DNA of 24,326 nucleotides from Magnaporthiopsis rhizophila (GCA_003049465.1 PYSS01000236.1:1-24326); one strand, 5' to 3'; counted from the first letter of the stretch, positions 1 to 8,409 are shown. Notes: generated by a model not told the origin, from the sequence alone. Numbers and translations are program-made.

Positions 1-2
<2 letters not shown>

Positions 3-36
<34 letters not shown>
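3..36. repeat. T34 homopolymer
   Basis: An uninterrupted run of 34 T lies at the window edge. On the minus strand it is an encoded A tract that begins 31 bases after the nitroreductase stop codon, so it falls in that gene's 3' region. The true length is uncertain because long homopolymers are often miscounted. Confidence 0.9.
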
Positions 37-37
<1 letters not shown>

Positions 38-67
38 GTTTTTCTTTTTCATCCTTCCCCTCGTCCA

Positions 68-916
68 CTAGGCACCAAAGACCTTGACGCGCTCCTCAAT
101 AGGCTGGAACGTCTTCTCGCCCGGCTGGCCGGCCTTCTTGCCAAAGACGAGCTGGGCGTTGAGCTTCCAGGTGGCGGGGATGCCCCAGGTGGCGGCGACC
201 TTGTCGTCGACGATGGGGTTGTAGTGCTGCAGGTTGGCGCCCAGCCCCTCGGCCTCGAAGGCGAGCCAGAGCGTGTACTGCACCATGGCGTCGGCCTGCG
301 TGGTCCAGCCGGGGAAGTAGTCGGCGTAGATGGCGAACTTGGACTGGAAGTCTTTGACGACCGTTTGGTCTTCGAAGAAGAGGACCTGTTGTTGTTTAAA
401 GACGTATTAGTTTCTGTCTTTTTTTGGGAAGTATGGGGGTGGGTGGACAAAGAGAGAAAGAAAAAAGCTTACAGATCCAGCACCAGCCTTGAACCCATTC
501 AGCCTCGTCTCGGTCGCGGACCAGGCGTCGGCCGGCACGATGGCCTTGAGCGTCTCCTCGACGAGGCCCCAGAACTTGTCGTGCTCGGCGCCGAACAGCA
601 CGGCCACGCGCACGGGCTGCGAGTTGAAGCTCGACGGCACGTGCAGGACCGCGTGGTTGACAATCTCCTGGATCCGCTCCTTGGACACGGGCAGGTCCTT
701 GCTGAGCGCGTAGTTTGTCCGCCGGGCCTTGACCAGGTCCAGGAAGGCGTTTGTGGTGGCCGACGACATGGCTGCTGTCTGCTGCTGGCGGAGGCCCACG
801 GTGGATATGTGAGAGATGGCTGACGAGGAAGAAGACGAGAGTTGTGTGGCAAGGGCGGAAAGACGACGTCTGGGTATGGCAGCTCGAGATACCACTCTCG
901 CGGCGAGGGAAGTCAT
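68..916 (-). CDS. FMN-dependent nitroreductase, Frm2/Hbn1-like (2 exons)
   Basis: Exons are 916-473 and 385-68; the 87-bp intron (386-472) starts GTAAGC, ends CAACAG and carries an ACTAAT branch-like site. The product is 253 aa from the first ATG, or 204 aa from the internal ATG at 769. Yeast Frm2 and Hbn1 are about 190 aa, so the shorter form is the usual length. Nitroreductase-family hallmarks are ARRTNYAL near the core N-terminus (flavin contact), SSFNSQPVRVAVLFG, and GLGANLQHYNPI in exon 2. The family reduces nitro compounds with NAD(P)H and FMN, and in yeast affects oxidative-stress and lipid responses. Residues 1-49 contain six Arg and no Asp or Glu and are rich in Ser and Ala, as in a mitochondrial presequence. 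The internal ATG has G at -3 and the first ATG has C, so leaky scanning is plausible. The family call is strong; the start choice is open. Confidence 0.88.
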
Positions 917-938
917 CGGGGAGACGAGGGGCTGTGGG

Positions 939-946
939 TATTTATA
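939..946 (-). promoter_or_regulatory. TATA-box-like TATAAATA upstream of nitroreductase
   Basis: On the minus strand TATAAATA lies only 23 bp before the first ATG at 916. At usual TATA-to-start distances transcription would begin close to or beyond that ATG, which favours translation from the internal ATG at 769 for this promoter. A longer transcript from an upstream start would be needed for the extended form. No functional evidence exists. Confidence 0.4.
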
Positions 947-1092
947 TGTACGAACAACAACCCGTCTGCTTGTTCCGATGGGCGGGGTGGATGGAGTATG
1001 TATGGCGGGGGAGTTTCTGCCGTTGTCGTGTCGTGTCTTTTGGTGGGGAGAATATCATGTACTGTAAGACAGGCTCCGGAGTCGCTGTTCCC

Positions 1093-1111
1093 TTTTTTTT
1101 TTTTTTTTTTT
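1093..1111. repeat. T19 homopolymer
   Basis: Nineteen consecutive T about 180 bp upstream of the nitroreductase start (an A tract on the coding strand). Poly(dA:dT) tracts of this size commonly mark nucleosome-depleted fungal promoters; that role is inferred here. Confidence 0.7.
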
Positions 1112-1957
1112 CTAACTTCCTTTGTTTTATACCCACACGCATCATCCCCGCTCCCTCCTCGAAGCTTGCTGGCGTTTCTGCGGCAGCCCCGCCGCCGCGC
1201 GGTTCCTGTCGCAAGGGGTTGGCATCACAGATGACTCTCACTGACACGCGAGAGCAGGCCAGAACGGGATTTCCAAGCTGTGAGGAGGGGGCTTCGCGAA
1301 CGCTACGGCCAGCTGTAACTGCGTATAGCTCCCGTAAATGTTGGTATGAGACGCATCTCGCTCGAGACTCGATTCCATCATGTTCGAAAGAGTGGACCAG
1401 CGCTGCAGGCATCTGACGCAGCCCTGCTTAGATGATGATGGCTAAGCAAATCGCGCGATCCCGCGAGCGGGAATATGCGGGACGGTTAACAGAGGCTCAG
1501 CGTCCGGTGCGACCACCCTTGTCATGATTTTTGAGCAATTAAAAATCAGTGATAATGGCCGCCGCGCGCCTCTCTTATCCGGCTAGCGTGGTTTTATGCG
1601 GGCGCAAATGTAAAATACTGATGTGCTCCAACGTTATACGGAGCCTCGTTGACGATTCCCGGTGATGAGAACTCACTATCCATTCATATTCCAGTCAACG
1701 TCTCTGCAGCTCAAATTCCAATCATATTTCCTATCAAAACTCCCCCGGCCGTCCGACTTGCGCACATTGCTGTGCAGACGAGCAGCCCATGTACCTATTT
1801 CATGTGTGTAACCTAGGTATATACCAAACGCCCGGATGAGAAGCAGTGACATGTCAACATCTTTCCTGCCGTTTTGTCCCAGGTAGCCATGGCTCGTTCA
1901 TTTCATCCATAAATCAAAGCAGGTAAGGAAGAAACCCCAACCCGGAAATGCGTGCCC

Positions 1958-1976
1958 CAAAAGTACTGTACTTTTG
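1958..1976. repeat. 9-bp inverted repeat around a single centre base
   Basis: CAAAAGTAC-T-GTACTTTTG: perfect 9-bp arms separated by one base, ending 47 bp after the reductase stop codon (2023, minus). It may lie in that gene's 3' untranslated region. The arms are too close for a simple full hairpin; in RNA a shorter stem or a dimer would form. It could equally be a dyad-symmetric protein site. Confidence 0.75.
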
Positions 1977-2022
1977 TTCAGTCCCATGCGCCTCGAATGA
2001 ACGACAGACAGACAGACAGAAA

Positions 2023-3939
2023 TTACCACGTCTCGGCAATGTACTGCCCCACCTCTCTCTTGAGATCCCAAAACTTGCGCGCCTCCTTACGGCCGAGGTT
2101 GCCCTTCTGCATGGCCACCTCGACGAGCGCCTCCTCGACGCCCTCGCCCATGCCCCTGCTGGAGCCGCAGACGAAGACGCGGCCGTCGACCGAGTTGATG
2201 ATGTACCAGACCAGGTCGGCCTGGGCCCGCACCTCCTCCTGCACGTACCGGCCCTCGCCGCGCCGCGACTCGACCACGCGCTTGACCTCGTCCTCGTGCA
2301 CGCCCCACTCGCCGCTGTAGATCTCGTCCACGAGCGAGTCGCGCACGCCCTGGAGCACCCAGACCTTGTTGGCGCAGTTGGCCGTCTTGAGCCGCCGCTG
2401 CACGAACCCGCGGAACGGCGCGATGCCGACGCCCGCCCCGATCAGGAGCATGGGCCCGTCCGTCATGAACTGCTTGGCCAGCGGGTTGGCCATGAGGCCC
2501 TTGAACATGGGGATGTAGATCTCGGGCATCTCGCCGCGCTCCCTGGCCCCCAGGAACCGCAGCGCCTGCCGCTGGAAGAAGCCCGAGCCGATGCCCGTGC
2601 GCGTGCCGTCGCGCCAGTCGTTGTCCGTGTGCACCGTCACGGCGATCTCGACGATGCGGTGCTGCTTGCCGTCACGCGTCTCGAACGACTCGTGCGGGTC
2701 GTTGGACAGCGAGTAGAAGCGCGGCATCAGCGGCTGCAGCACCGTCAGGAGCCGGTCCAGCGGCGGCTTAGACGACGGGAATGCATGCAGCAGCTGCACC
2801 AGCGAGACGTGCGGCCCCGTCCGGAAGTCGCAGAAGACGCCCTGGCCCTCGGCCGAGCAGAGGAAGAACAGGACCCGCCGCTCGACCTCGTCCGTGGCGT
2901 ACTCGGCCAGCACGCGCAGGAGCGCCTTGGTCGGCGGGTATGACTGCACGTCGGAGCACCAGGTGAGCAGGGCGCGGCGCGTCGTGACCAGCGAGCGCGC
3001 CGCCTCGTCGCCCCAGACGGTGGGCCAGCGCCCGCCCGTGGTGCGAAGGAGTGCCGGGCGGTCCCGGAGGAAGCGCGGGACCAGGAGCAGGTCGAGGATC
3101 TCGTCCACCACGGCCGAGTCGTTGGGGGCCGACACGCCGATGGCGCCGCCGACCTTGAAGTCGACGCCCTCGCCGTCGGGGTAGTCGGTGATGTCGAGGT
3201 CGAAGTGGAACGTGCGCTTCTCGGCGCCGGGCTTGGTCAGCTCGCGCGTGTTATGCATGCGCGCGGCGAAGACGTTGTGCGGCGGGTGCGGCTGCACGAA
3301 CTTGGGGGGTTGGATGGACGTGTCCGTGTCCGCCTCCGAGCCGAGGGAAAGCTCGCGCAGCTTCTCGGCCGCACCGTCAACGGTGGGAGCAGAGTCTATT
3401 GGCGGGACTGGAATGGATGAGTCTATGGGCGAAAACGAGATGGCAGAGTCTGGTGGTGGCAGCGGGCTGCTGGGGCCCGCTGCTGGCCTGATGGACTCGA
3501 GGAAGGCGGTCTGAGGAGGAAGGTCGGCGACATTTGTCAACGTGCTTGGGATCGCGTCGATCTTAAGGAGCAGCGACTGGTAAGCGTTGTTGTCGGGCAG
3601 CTCAGGCTTCTCCAGCTCGACGCCCTCTTTCCTGGCGGCCGATTTGAAGCAGCAGCCGCCGCCGCAACACCTCTTGACGACCTCGGCGGTGGACTCGCCG
3701 GTGATGCGTTGGATGTCGGCGGCGCTCTGGGCGATCAGCCGGGTCGAGGCGCGCCGGCGCCTCGGCAGCTCCGAGGGCGGTGCGCCATCTTCCAGCTCCT
3801 GCTCGTTCTCGGTGGAGTCCGAAAAGGTAAGTGACGGCGCAATTGAGGGCGCACGGGGCTCCTGTGGGATGCAATTCGAGGCCGACTCGGCCAGGATGGT
3901 ATCCAGTCGGGACTGCATCGTCGCTGTGGTCGTCGTCAT
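2023..3939 (-). CDS. FAD/NADPH oxidoreductase of the P450-reductase superfamily, no FMN domain
   Basis: Intronless reading frame, 638 aa from the ATG at 3939; the ATG at 3918 (631 aa) has the better -3 A. The frame stays open a little upstream but without an ATG. Using 638-aa numbering, residues 1-60 are Ser/Thr/Pro-rich and low-complexity. Residues 88-99 hold KRCCGGGCCFKS, with four Cys in seven residues. Residues 131-215 are a Pro/Ser-rich linker. From about 221 to the end runs a ferredoxin-reductase-type module: PRFYSLSND (about 406-414, FAD isoalloxazine side), GIGSGFF (about 449-455, FAD pyrophosphate), GAGVGIAPFRGF (about 501-512, NADPH), VFVCGSS (about 588-594) and a C-terminal Trp, as in cytochrome P450 reductases. 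The flavodoxin-like FMN domain found upstream in those enzymes is absent, so the electron acceptor is unknown. The Cys cluster could bind metal, be lipidated or be redox-active; that is inference. Downstream is the nitroreductase on the same strand, about 1.1 kb away. Confidence 0.85.
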   Translation of the reverse strand: MTTTTATMQSRLDTILAESASNCIPQEPRAPSIAPSLTFSDSTENEQELEDGAPPSELPRRRRASTRLIAQSAADIQRITGESTAEVVKRCCGGGCCFKSAARKEGVELEKPELPDNNAYQSLLLKIDAIPSTLTNVADLPPQTAFLESIRPAAGPSSPLPPPDSAISFSPIDSSIPVPPIDSAPTVDGAAEKLRELSLGSEADTDTSIQPPKFVQPHPPHNVFAARMHNTRELTKPGAEKRTFHFDLDITDYPDGEGVDFKVGGAIGVSAPNDSAVVDEILDLLLVPRFLRDRPALLRTTGGRWPTVWGDEAARSLVTTRRALLTWCSDVQSYPPTKALLRVLAEYATDEVERRVLFFLCSAEGQGVFCDFRTGPHVSLVQLLHAFPSSKPPLDRLLTVLQPLMPRFYSLSNDPHESFETRDGKQHRIVEIAVTVHTDNDWRDGTRTGIGSGFFQRQALRFLGARERGEMPEIYIPMFKGLMANPLAKQFMTDGPMLLIGAGVGIAPFRGFVQRRLKTANCANKVWVLQGVRDSLVDEIYSGEWGVHEDEVKRVVESRRGEGRYVQEEVRAQADLVWYIINSVDGRVFVCGSSRGMGEGVEEALVEVAMQKGNLGRKEARKFWDLKREVGQYIAETW

Positions 3940-4323
3940 GGGGCGGCGGGGAAGCGATGTCGGGGCGGCGAGAGAAATGTGTCGATGAGCACTCAATGAG
4001 GCGGTAGGTCGGCAGGAGGAGAGTCGGACGGCCTTGGGAGAGCGAATTGAGATAGTATTAAGGAGTGAGGGAGGCCGTCGTAGGGATTCGGCGAGTCAAT
4101 GGCCAGCGGGCATGGCCGAGGGATCGGTGAAAGACGAAAAGGGAGGGGGCGAAGAGAGAAATCTCAATGGGGAAAAGGGGGGGTTTTATCAGATGGATCA
4201 GATAACCGCAGCCCGCCGCAGAGTCTGGTGGCACCGTTCTTTTGGCAAACAGAGCACAGACAATTTAAGCTCAGGGCTCGTGTAGGAGATTGAGTACCAG
4301 ACCAGGTCCAAGTCAATCAACCA

Positions 4324-4416
4324 CGAGGCGGTGGGAAAAGAAGCAAAGTATGGCCAGATATCGCAGCTGATGAGAAATGAGCATCGTGCCGTGTACGGAA
4401 CCGAGGCGGTGGGAAA
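4324..4416. repeat. Direct repeat CGAGGCGGTGGGAAA, two copies 78 bp apart
   Basis: The same 15 bases occur at 4324-4338 and 4402-4416, about 385-480 bp upstream of the reductase ATG. They could be paired regulator sites of that promoter or a chance duplication. Confidence 0.7.
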
Positions 4417-5499
4417 GGCCGCTTATGAGAGATGCCAAAGCCGAGCCGTTTTGGTGAAATCACAGGGTTCCATTGCACACTACAGTGGCCTGGCTCCTGG
4501 GCTCGGCTGGGCTGCTCGCCAAGCCACCCCCCAGCCAGCCCCACGTCCAGGCGGGGCCTGCTCTGTGCGCCTGCCTCTCGTCTTCGCCGTGGTCGGAGTC
4601 AGCGAGTGGGCTAATGGATTGGGTTTGGGATTACCCAGCCAGTCGTGAATTCCAGAGCCGGACAGCCGTTGCCGCTGCAGCAAAGCTGATCAGCTGCCAA
4701 CGCCCGAGACAAAGCGTGGCTAGCTGAACAACTGCGCAGCGAACGGAAATGCTCGGCTGAATATGCGGCCCCTTTTAGCTAAGAGATTATCAATTGCCGT
4801 ATTTCCGGAGAGAAAATACCAAAGATTACCCAATCGTCCCATTGCGATTTCTCGCCGTGCTGGTCTTGTGCGCAGGTCACCCCATTTTGCCCCCAACTCT
4901 CGCCACTCCAATTCCCCAACTTTTTTTTTTCTTTTATTTTCCTTTCCCCCATGCCCCCCATCCATTTCGGCATATCCTTCCCGACCCCCGTCCCTCCTCA
5001 ATGCCGGGGCTACATTCAGCATAATGCTACGTGTTAGGTAACGCGCAAGGGAGAAACAATCCTCCCGTGCCAAAATTGTGTGTCGGCAGACGGCGAAGAC
5101 CCTTGGAGACGGAGTCGACCACCCCTTTTATGGCCGCACCTGACAGCCCGCGGCTGTCCTGCTCGGGAAACTCCGTGGTGTGTAATTTGAGAAAAAGTTT
5201 TGCCTTTTTCGTTTCTTGCTTCTCGTCCGCAAACGATGGTTTCGTATTCGCAGGCAAGCCCCTGGTCCGACTTCGGCGCAGCGACGATCTTATCTCATCC
5301 ATCGGGCATGACGTCTTGGTCGGCGCACAGGCATCTGTCCGACCCACATCGGCCTTTCTCGATGGCGGATCTGATAAAAAAAAAACCGTCATGGATAGAT
5401 AGACGGCCAGGCGTCGACAGTCAGCGAAGCCGCCAAGAACCTGCTTCGAACAACTCATCCGCTCCGTTGACGCATTTCCACTCCCGTCAGGCTGACATG

Positions 5500-5511
5500 C
5501 CGTACGTACGG
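5500..5511. repeat. 12-bp perfect palindrome CCGTACGTACGG
   Basis: Self-complementary 12-mer in the gene-poor stretch, with no adjacent start codon to link it to. Function unknown. Confidence 0.6.
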
Positions 5512-5592
5512 GTAGATAGGAGATGCTCCTTCCGCATTTGCGCGAGATACCAGGCTCGGTACTTTCAACCTGTATCACTCCAGGTGCCTCCC

Positions 5593-5611
5593 GAGGTACA
5601 ACCGGTACCTC
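5593..5611. repeat. Hairpin: 7-bp inverted repeat, 5-base loop
   Basis: GAGGTAC, loop AACCG, then GTACCTC. A perfect small stem-loop 80 bp from the palindrome at 5500. No gene context explains it. Confidence 0.6.
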
Positions 5612-6361
5612 CACCTACCCGTCCCCCGCGCGATTTTAACGCTCCCGTCCCCGTGCCGCTACGGAAGCACCGGTTGCCGTGGGATAAGGTTACCACTCGT
5701 TGGGGCCGGGAGCCACCGTTCCTTTTCCCCGGTCCCCTATGGAACGCCCGTGTTGTGGGGCCCAATCTCGGGGGGCCGACGTTTTTTGTTGCAGATGATC
5801 ATAATCTCTGAATCAGATAAGATCGTTGGAGAGGGACGTCTCCTCCTTTTACCCACTGGCCGCCACCTACATGGTGCCGCCGACCTGTCCTATGGAGACA
5901 CGTAATTGGAAAGAAATAGAGCACTGGCTGCCCTGCGGATGTTCCACGCTGGCCGCGAGACGTAATGAGTTCTTTTCCTTGTCGGTTTCTTCCTTCGTTT
6001 ACGTCGGGGTTCCACCGAGCTGGCATAAAGCTGCCTTTCGAGCCGCCCAGGCCGTGTGCCGCTTGGCATCGTCTTCTACCTTCCGAAGCCGGTCACATAA
6101 GCGTTACTCTTCGGAGGCCACGGGAAGATACCCTTTCATAATAATATGAAAAGGATGGCAATATCGTATACACAATGTGCTGCCACTCTACCCATTTTTG
6201 TCCCAATCGCCTCCAAGGCCATTGTTGGCTAGAATTAAAGCTTTGTGCCGTGACTTGGGTGAAGGGCATGGTCCACAGGCATCTAGTACGGACCGCGGAG
6301 TTTTCAGCCCAAATATCACATTGCCTGAACCACTCGCGACCGAAACGGCCAAATGGCATAC

Positions 6362-6364
<3 letters not shown>

Positions 6365-6406
<42 letters not shown>

Positions 6407-6407
6407 N
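6365..6407. repeat. A42 homopolymer ending in the only N
   Basis: Forty-two A followed by one ambiguous base at 6407. It directly flanks the 3' end (minus strand) of the tRNA-derived element at 6411-6605, where it reads as a long T tract. It may be a real homopolymer tail of an inserted element or an unresolved assembly position. Confidence 0.85.
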
Positions 6408-6410
6408 AGC

Positions 6411-6605
6411 AAAAGCTCACTCGACTGCCCTTCGAGGGGAAGTCGAGTTACGAAAACTCCACCTTTTACTTCGGTAGCTCTAAAGTCGAATCACCGCCAA
6501 CGGACGGATTCGAATCAGTGAGCTTGGGGTTTTCTTGGCCCTCACCCGTGGAAGAAGGTTGTGGCATTTAACACCACGGTTGTACCCGTTCGACCACCCG
6601 GTTTG
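6411..6605 (-). mobile_element. tRNA-derived Pol III-type element (SINE-like or structured ncRNA), candidate
   Basis: Read on the minus strand. An exact A-box match TGGTCGAACGG lies at 6596-6586. A 3-bp D-stem-like pair GGT/ACC follows (6595-6593 with 6580-6578). Abutting it is a 5-bp stem with a 7-base loop, GTGGTGTTAAATGCCAC (6577-6561), with T at the U33 position, TAA as anticodon and A at position 37, as in tRNA-Leu(UAA). A B-box-like GATTCGAATCC lies at 6516-6506 (one mismatch to GGTTCGAATCC). The A-to-B distance (82 bases) is too long for a tRNA, no acceptor stem pairs, and the T stem is absent, so this is not a working tRNA. Downstream is a structured tail (AAGCTCACT pairing with AGTGAGCTT, plus hairpin 6447-6420), TTTT, then a homopolymer. 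A tRNA-like head, unrelated tail and simple-sequence end is the layout of a SINE. No target-site duplication was found; the 5' limit is approximate. Confidence 0.4.
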
Positions 6606-6963
6606 CTGCTGTGAGCTGTTGACAGTCTGACCACGGTCGGGGCACATAAGTCAAGCGATTGCTTTCTGGCGGCATGTGATATGTTTTCTTCTTCTCGACT
6701 CTGATGCACAGCCGTTTCTGTGCTGTACCCCAATTCTTTATTGGTCATTTTATGTTTGTCATGCAGACTGAGCTTTAGGATTTGGTGGTCTCTCACAAGC
6801 TATGCCTGGCTCGAAATGTGGCCGTCGACAATAGTAGAAAGCATGGCGGAGATCTCGATATTTTCACATGCTTTCCATCTCTTGGGCATTCCGGGGGCCG
6901 CACCTTTTGGCTCCGCGTGGCGAACGGGGACCGTGGGTGGCGCCAAATCTGCTCACACCCCTC

Positions 6964-6975
6964 GCAACGCGTTGC
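6964..6975. repeat. 12-bp palindrome GCAACGCGTTGC
   Basis: Perfect dyad containing ACGCGT, the core bound by yeast MBF-type cell-cycle factors. No start codon of a recognised gene is near, so a regulatory role is doubtful. Confidence 0.5.
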
Positions 6976-8350
6976 CAAAGTTGGCCGCGTGAGGTTGTCT
7001 CCCTTCACGATCTCGATTCCTCTGTTCCTAGGGAGGCGGCGTATGGAGTAAGTCGTCTTTTGTGGCCGCGGAAGAAATTAGCTTAGCCGTCTTGTTCGGC
7101 CACGTGGGCGATATCACACCGCACAATATCCAGGCCACCCATCGCCGTGGTTAGGAGAACGCAAACATGTGATTCATCATCCTGGGCCTCATCCCCTGTC
7201 GCCGCCTCAGTTCGGTGCAGGGCTGGATCTGCGATGTTTCTGTTGGTCGCAGAGTTCGATGCAAAACATGAGCCGCCCTCCACTACCGTCAAGCTTGCCA
7301 TCTGCCTGGATGATGGCGAGATGTGATTCTGCCGGCCCAGGGTGACATAAGTCTGCGCCCCGTGAAAGACCCCGGCGAGGCTCTGGTCACACGAACCTCA
7401 CTTACGCGCACTGGATAGGGAAGCTTTGCAAAGCGCAGATGTCATGCCGGGCGCGACAGTGATGACTTCGAGGGGCGACGCCCGTCGGGCTGTGCCGACG
7501 TTGCCCTGTCCGGATTACTACGTTGGCAACGTTGGAAGCATCTTGCCCGGGGCGGCGATGGCGGTTCGCATGCCGGTGAGCTCAGCTACAAGAAGGGAGT
7601 CGTGTGTGCTCATTGTGGAAGCCGAGGAATAAGACATTATCACCACTCTACAGATCAAGAAACTCCCACTCCTCCTGCTCCTCCCTATTCGGACAAAACA
7701 GCCTCCGTCTACGTGAACAAAGCATCACCAGCAGCTGCAAATAACAGTCGCACCAACACTCCCACCGTGGCCGGCTGGCTCACCCGCCCAGGCTCGCCCG
7801 CAGGGCAGACGTACGGCGTCCGCCTCGATTAGATCCTTCCAGACTTGAAATACCCGGGCTACGTCAGTTATTCGGCAATCTCCAAAGTCTCCACCCCTGG
7901 CCAGATCAGCGACAGCCAGCTCATCGAGATCGCAACAAGGCGGGGACAAGCTTGTGTCGGAGGCCCTCAGAACTGGGAGACTGATTCGAGCTGGCCTCCG
8001 GAGGGGAAGGGAGGCCCCAGGTTCGAGCCGCGGGTAGGGTACGCCCTATTCCTGCTTGGATTCCGGGGCTGCTCTGACCACGCCTTTTTTTTCTTTCTTA
8101 TTTCCTTTTGCACCTGTCCAACAGACTCGATTTCATTCTAGCTTGGATACCAGTTTCTTTTTTATTTGCGTGTTAATTAGGCGTTGTGACTGGTGCCGGG
8201 CAAGGAGGTCGAGGGGAAGGCTGTGGTGAGAAGCAAGCTCGATGGTGTCGACGTGCCTCTGCTCGACGCACACATTCCCTTTCCCTCCAGCTCCAGGCAC
8301 CTCATCACGAAGGGGCACATCGCGGAGCCGCCCATGGTTTGAACCGGGGC

Positions 8351-8409
8351 TGGACGCCGACATAGTCACCGTCGGAGAGAGTGCCGGATCCGATCTGCGT
8401 CGGCGTCCA
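8351..8409. repeat. 11-bp inverted repeat with 37-base spacer
   Basis: TGGACGCCGAC (8351-8361) pairs perfectly with GTCGGCGTCCA (8399-8409). It could form a stem-loop in either strand's RNA. A GGTTTGAACC sequence lies about 10 bp to the left. No coding context. Confidence 0.65.

Larger units (their letters stand above)
917..2022. other. Intergenic: nitroreductase promoter side and reductase 3' region
   Basis: About 1.1 kb without a recognisable gene. The left part is upstream of the nitroreductase (TATA-like box, T19 tract). The right part lies just after the reductase stop and contains a near-perfect palindrome at 1958-1976 and a short GACA repeat near 2003-2020. Open frames here overlap on both strands, are low-complexity and match nothing I know. 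Confidence 0.6.
3940..6410. other. Gene-poor stretch upstream of the reductase
   Basis: The first few hundred bases should hold the reductase promoter and leader. I recognise no protein gene. The longest open frames (195 codons on minus at 5027-5614, 203 codons on plus at 5200-5811) overlap each other, have low-complexity Pro/Ser/Arg composition and show no family motif. Visible structure is limited to a 15-bp direct repeat (4324/4402), palindromes at 5500-5511 and 5593-5611, a T-rich tract at 4921-4938, and an A42 tract at the right end. Confidence 0.55.

Noticed and set aside
35..823. 262-codon plus-strand frame over the nitroreductase
   Set aside because: It is antisense to the exons and intron of a gene with clear family motifs; its composition is that of a shadow frame.
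1948..2943. 331-codon plus-strand frame opposite the reductase
   Set aside because: Antisense to the conserved FAD/NADPH motifs, repetitive Ala/Leu/Arg/His composition and no family similarity. Long antisense frames are common over GC-rich fungal exons.
3940..3996. Extension of the reductase to a TTG at 3996
   Set aside because: TTG is not a normal start in nuclear fungal genes; the first in-frame ATG is 3939.
5027..5811. Two overlapping frames of about 200 codons (minus 5027-5614, plus 5200-5811)
   Set aside because: They overlap on opposite strands, lack motifs, and their Pro/Ser/Arg-rich translations look like non-coding DNA. No splice pattern improves them.
6506..6596. A functional tRNA-Leu gene
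   Set aside because: The anticodon arm is good, but there is no acceptor stem, the T stem does not pair and the variable region would be about 42 bases.
8021..8031. B-box-like GGTTCGAGCCG as part of a tRNA
   Set aside because: The flanking bases do not form a 5-bp T stem and no A box lies at a fitting distance upstream.
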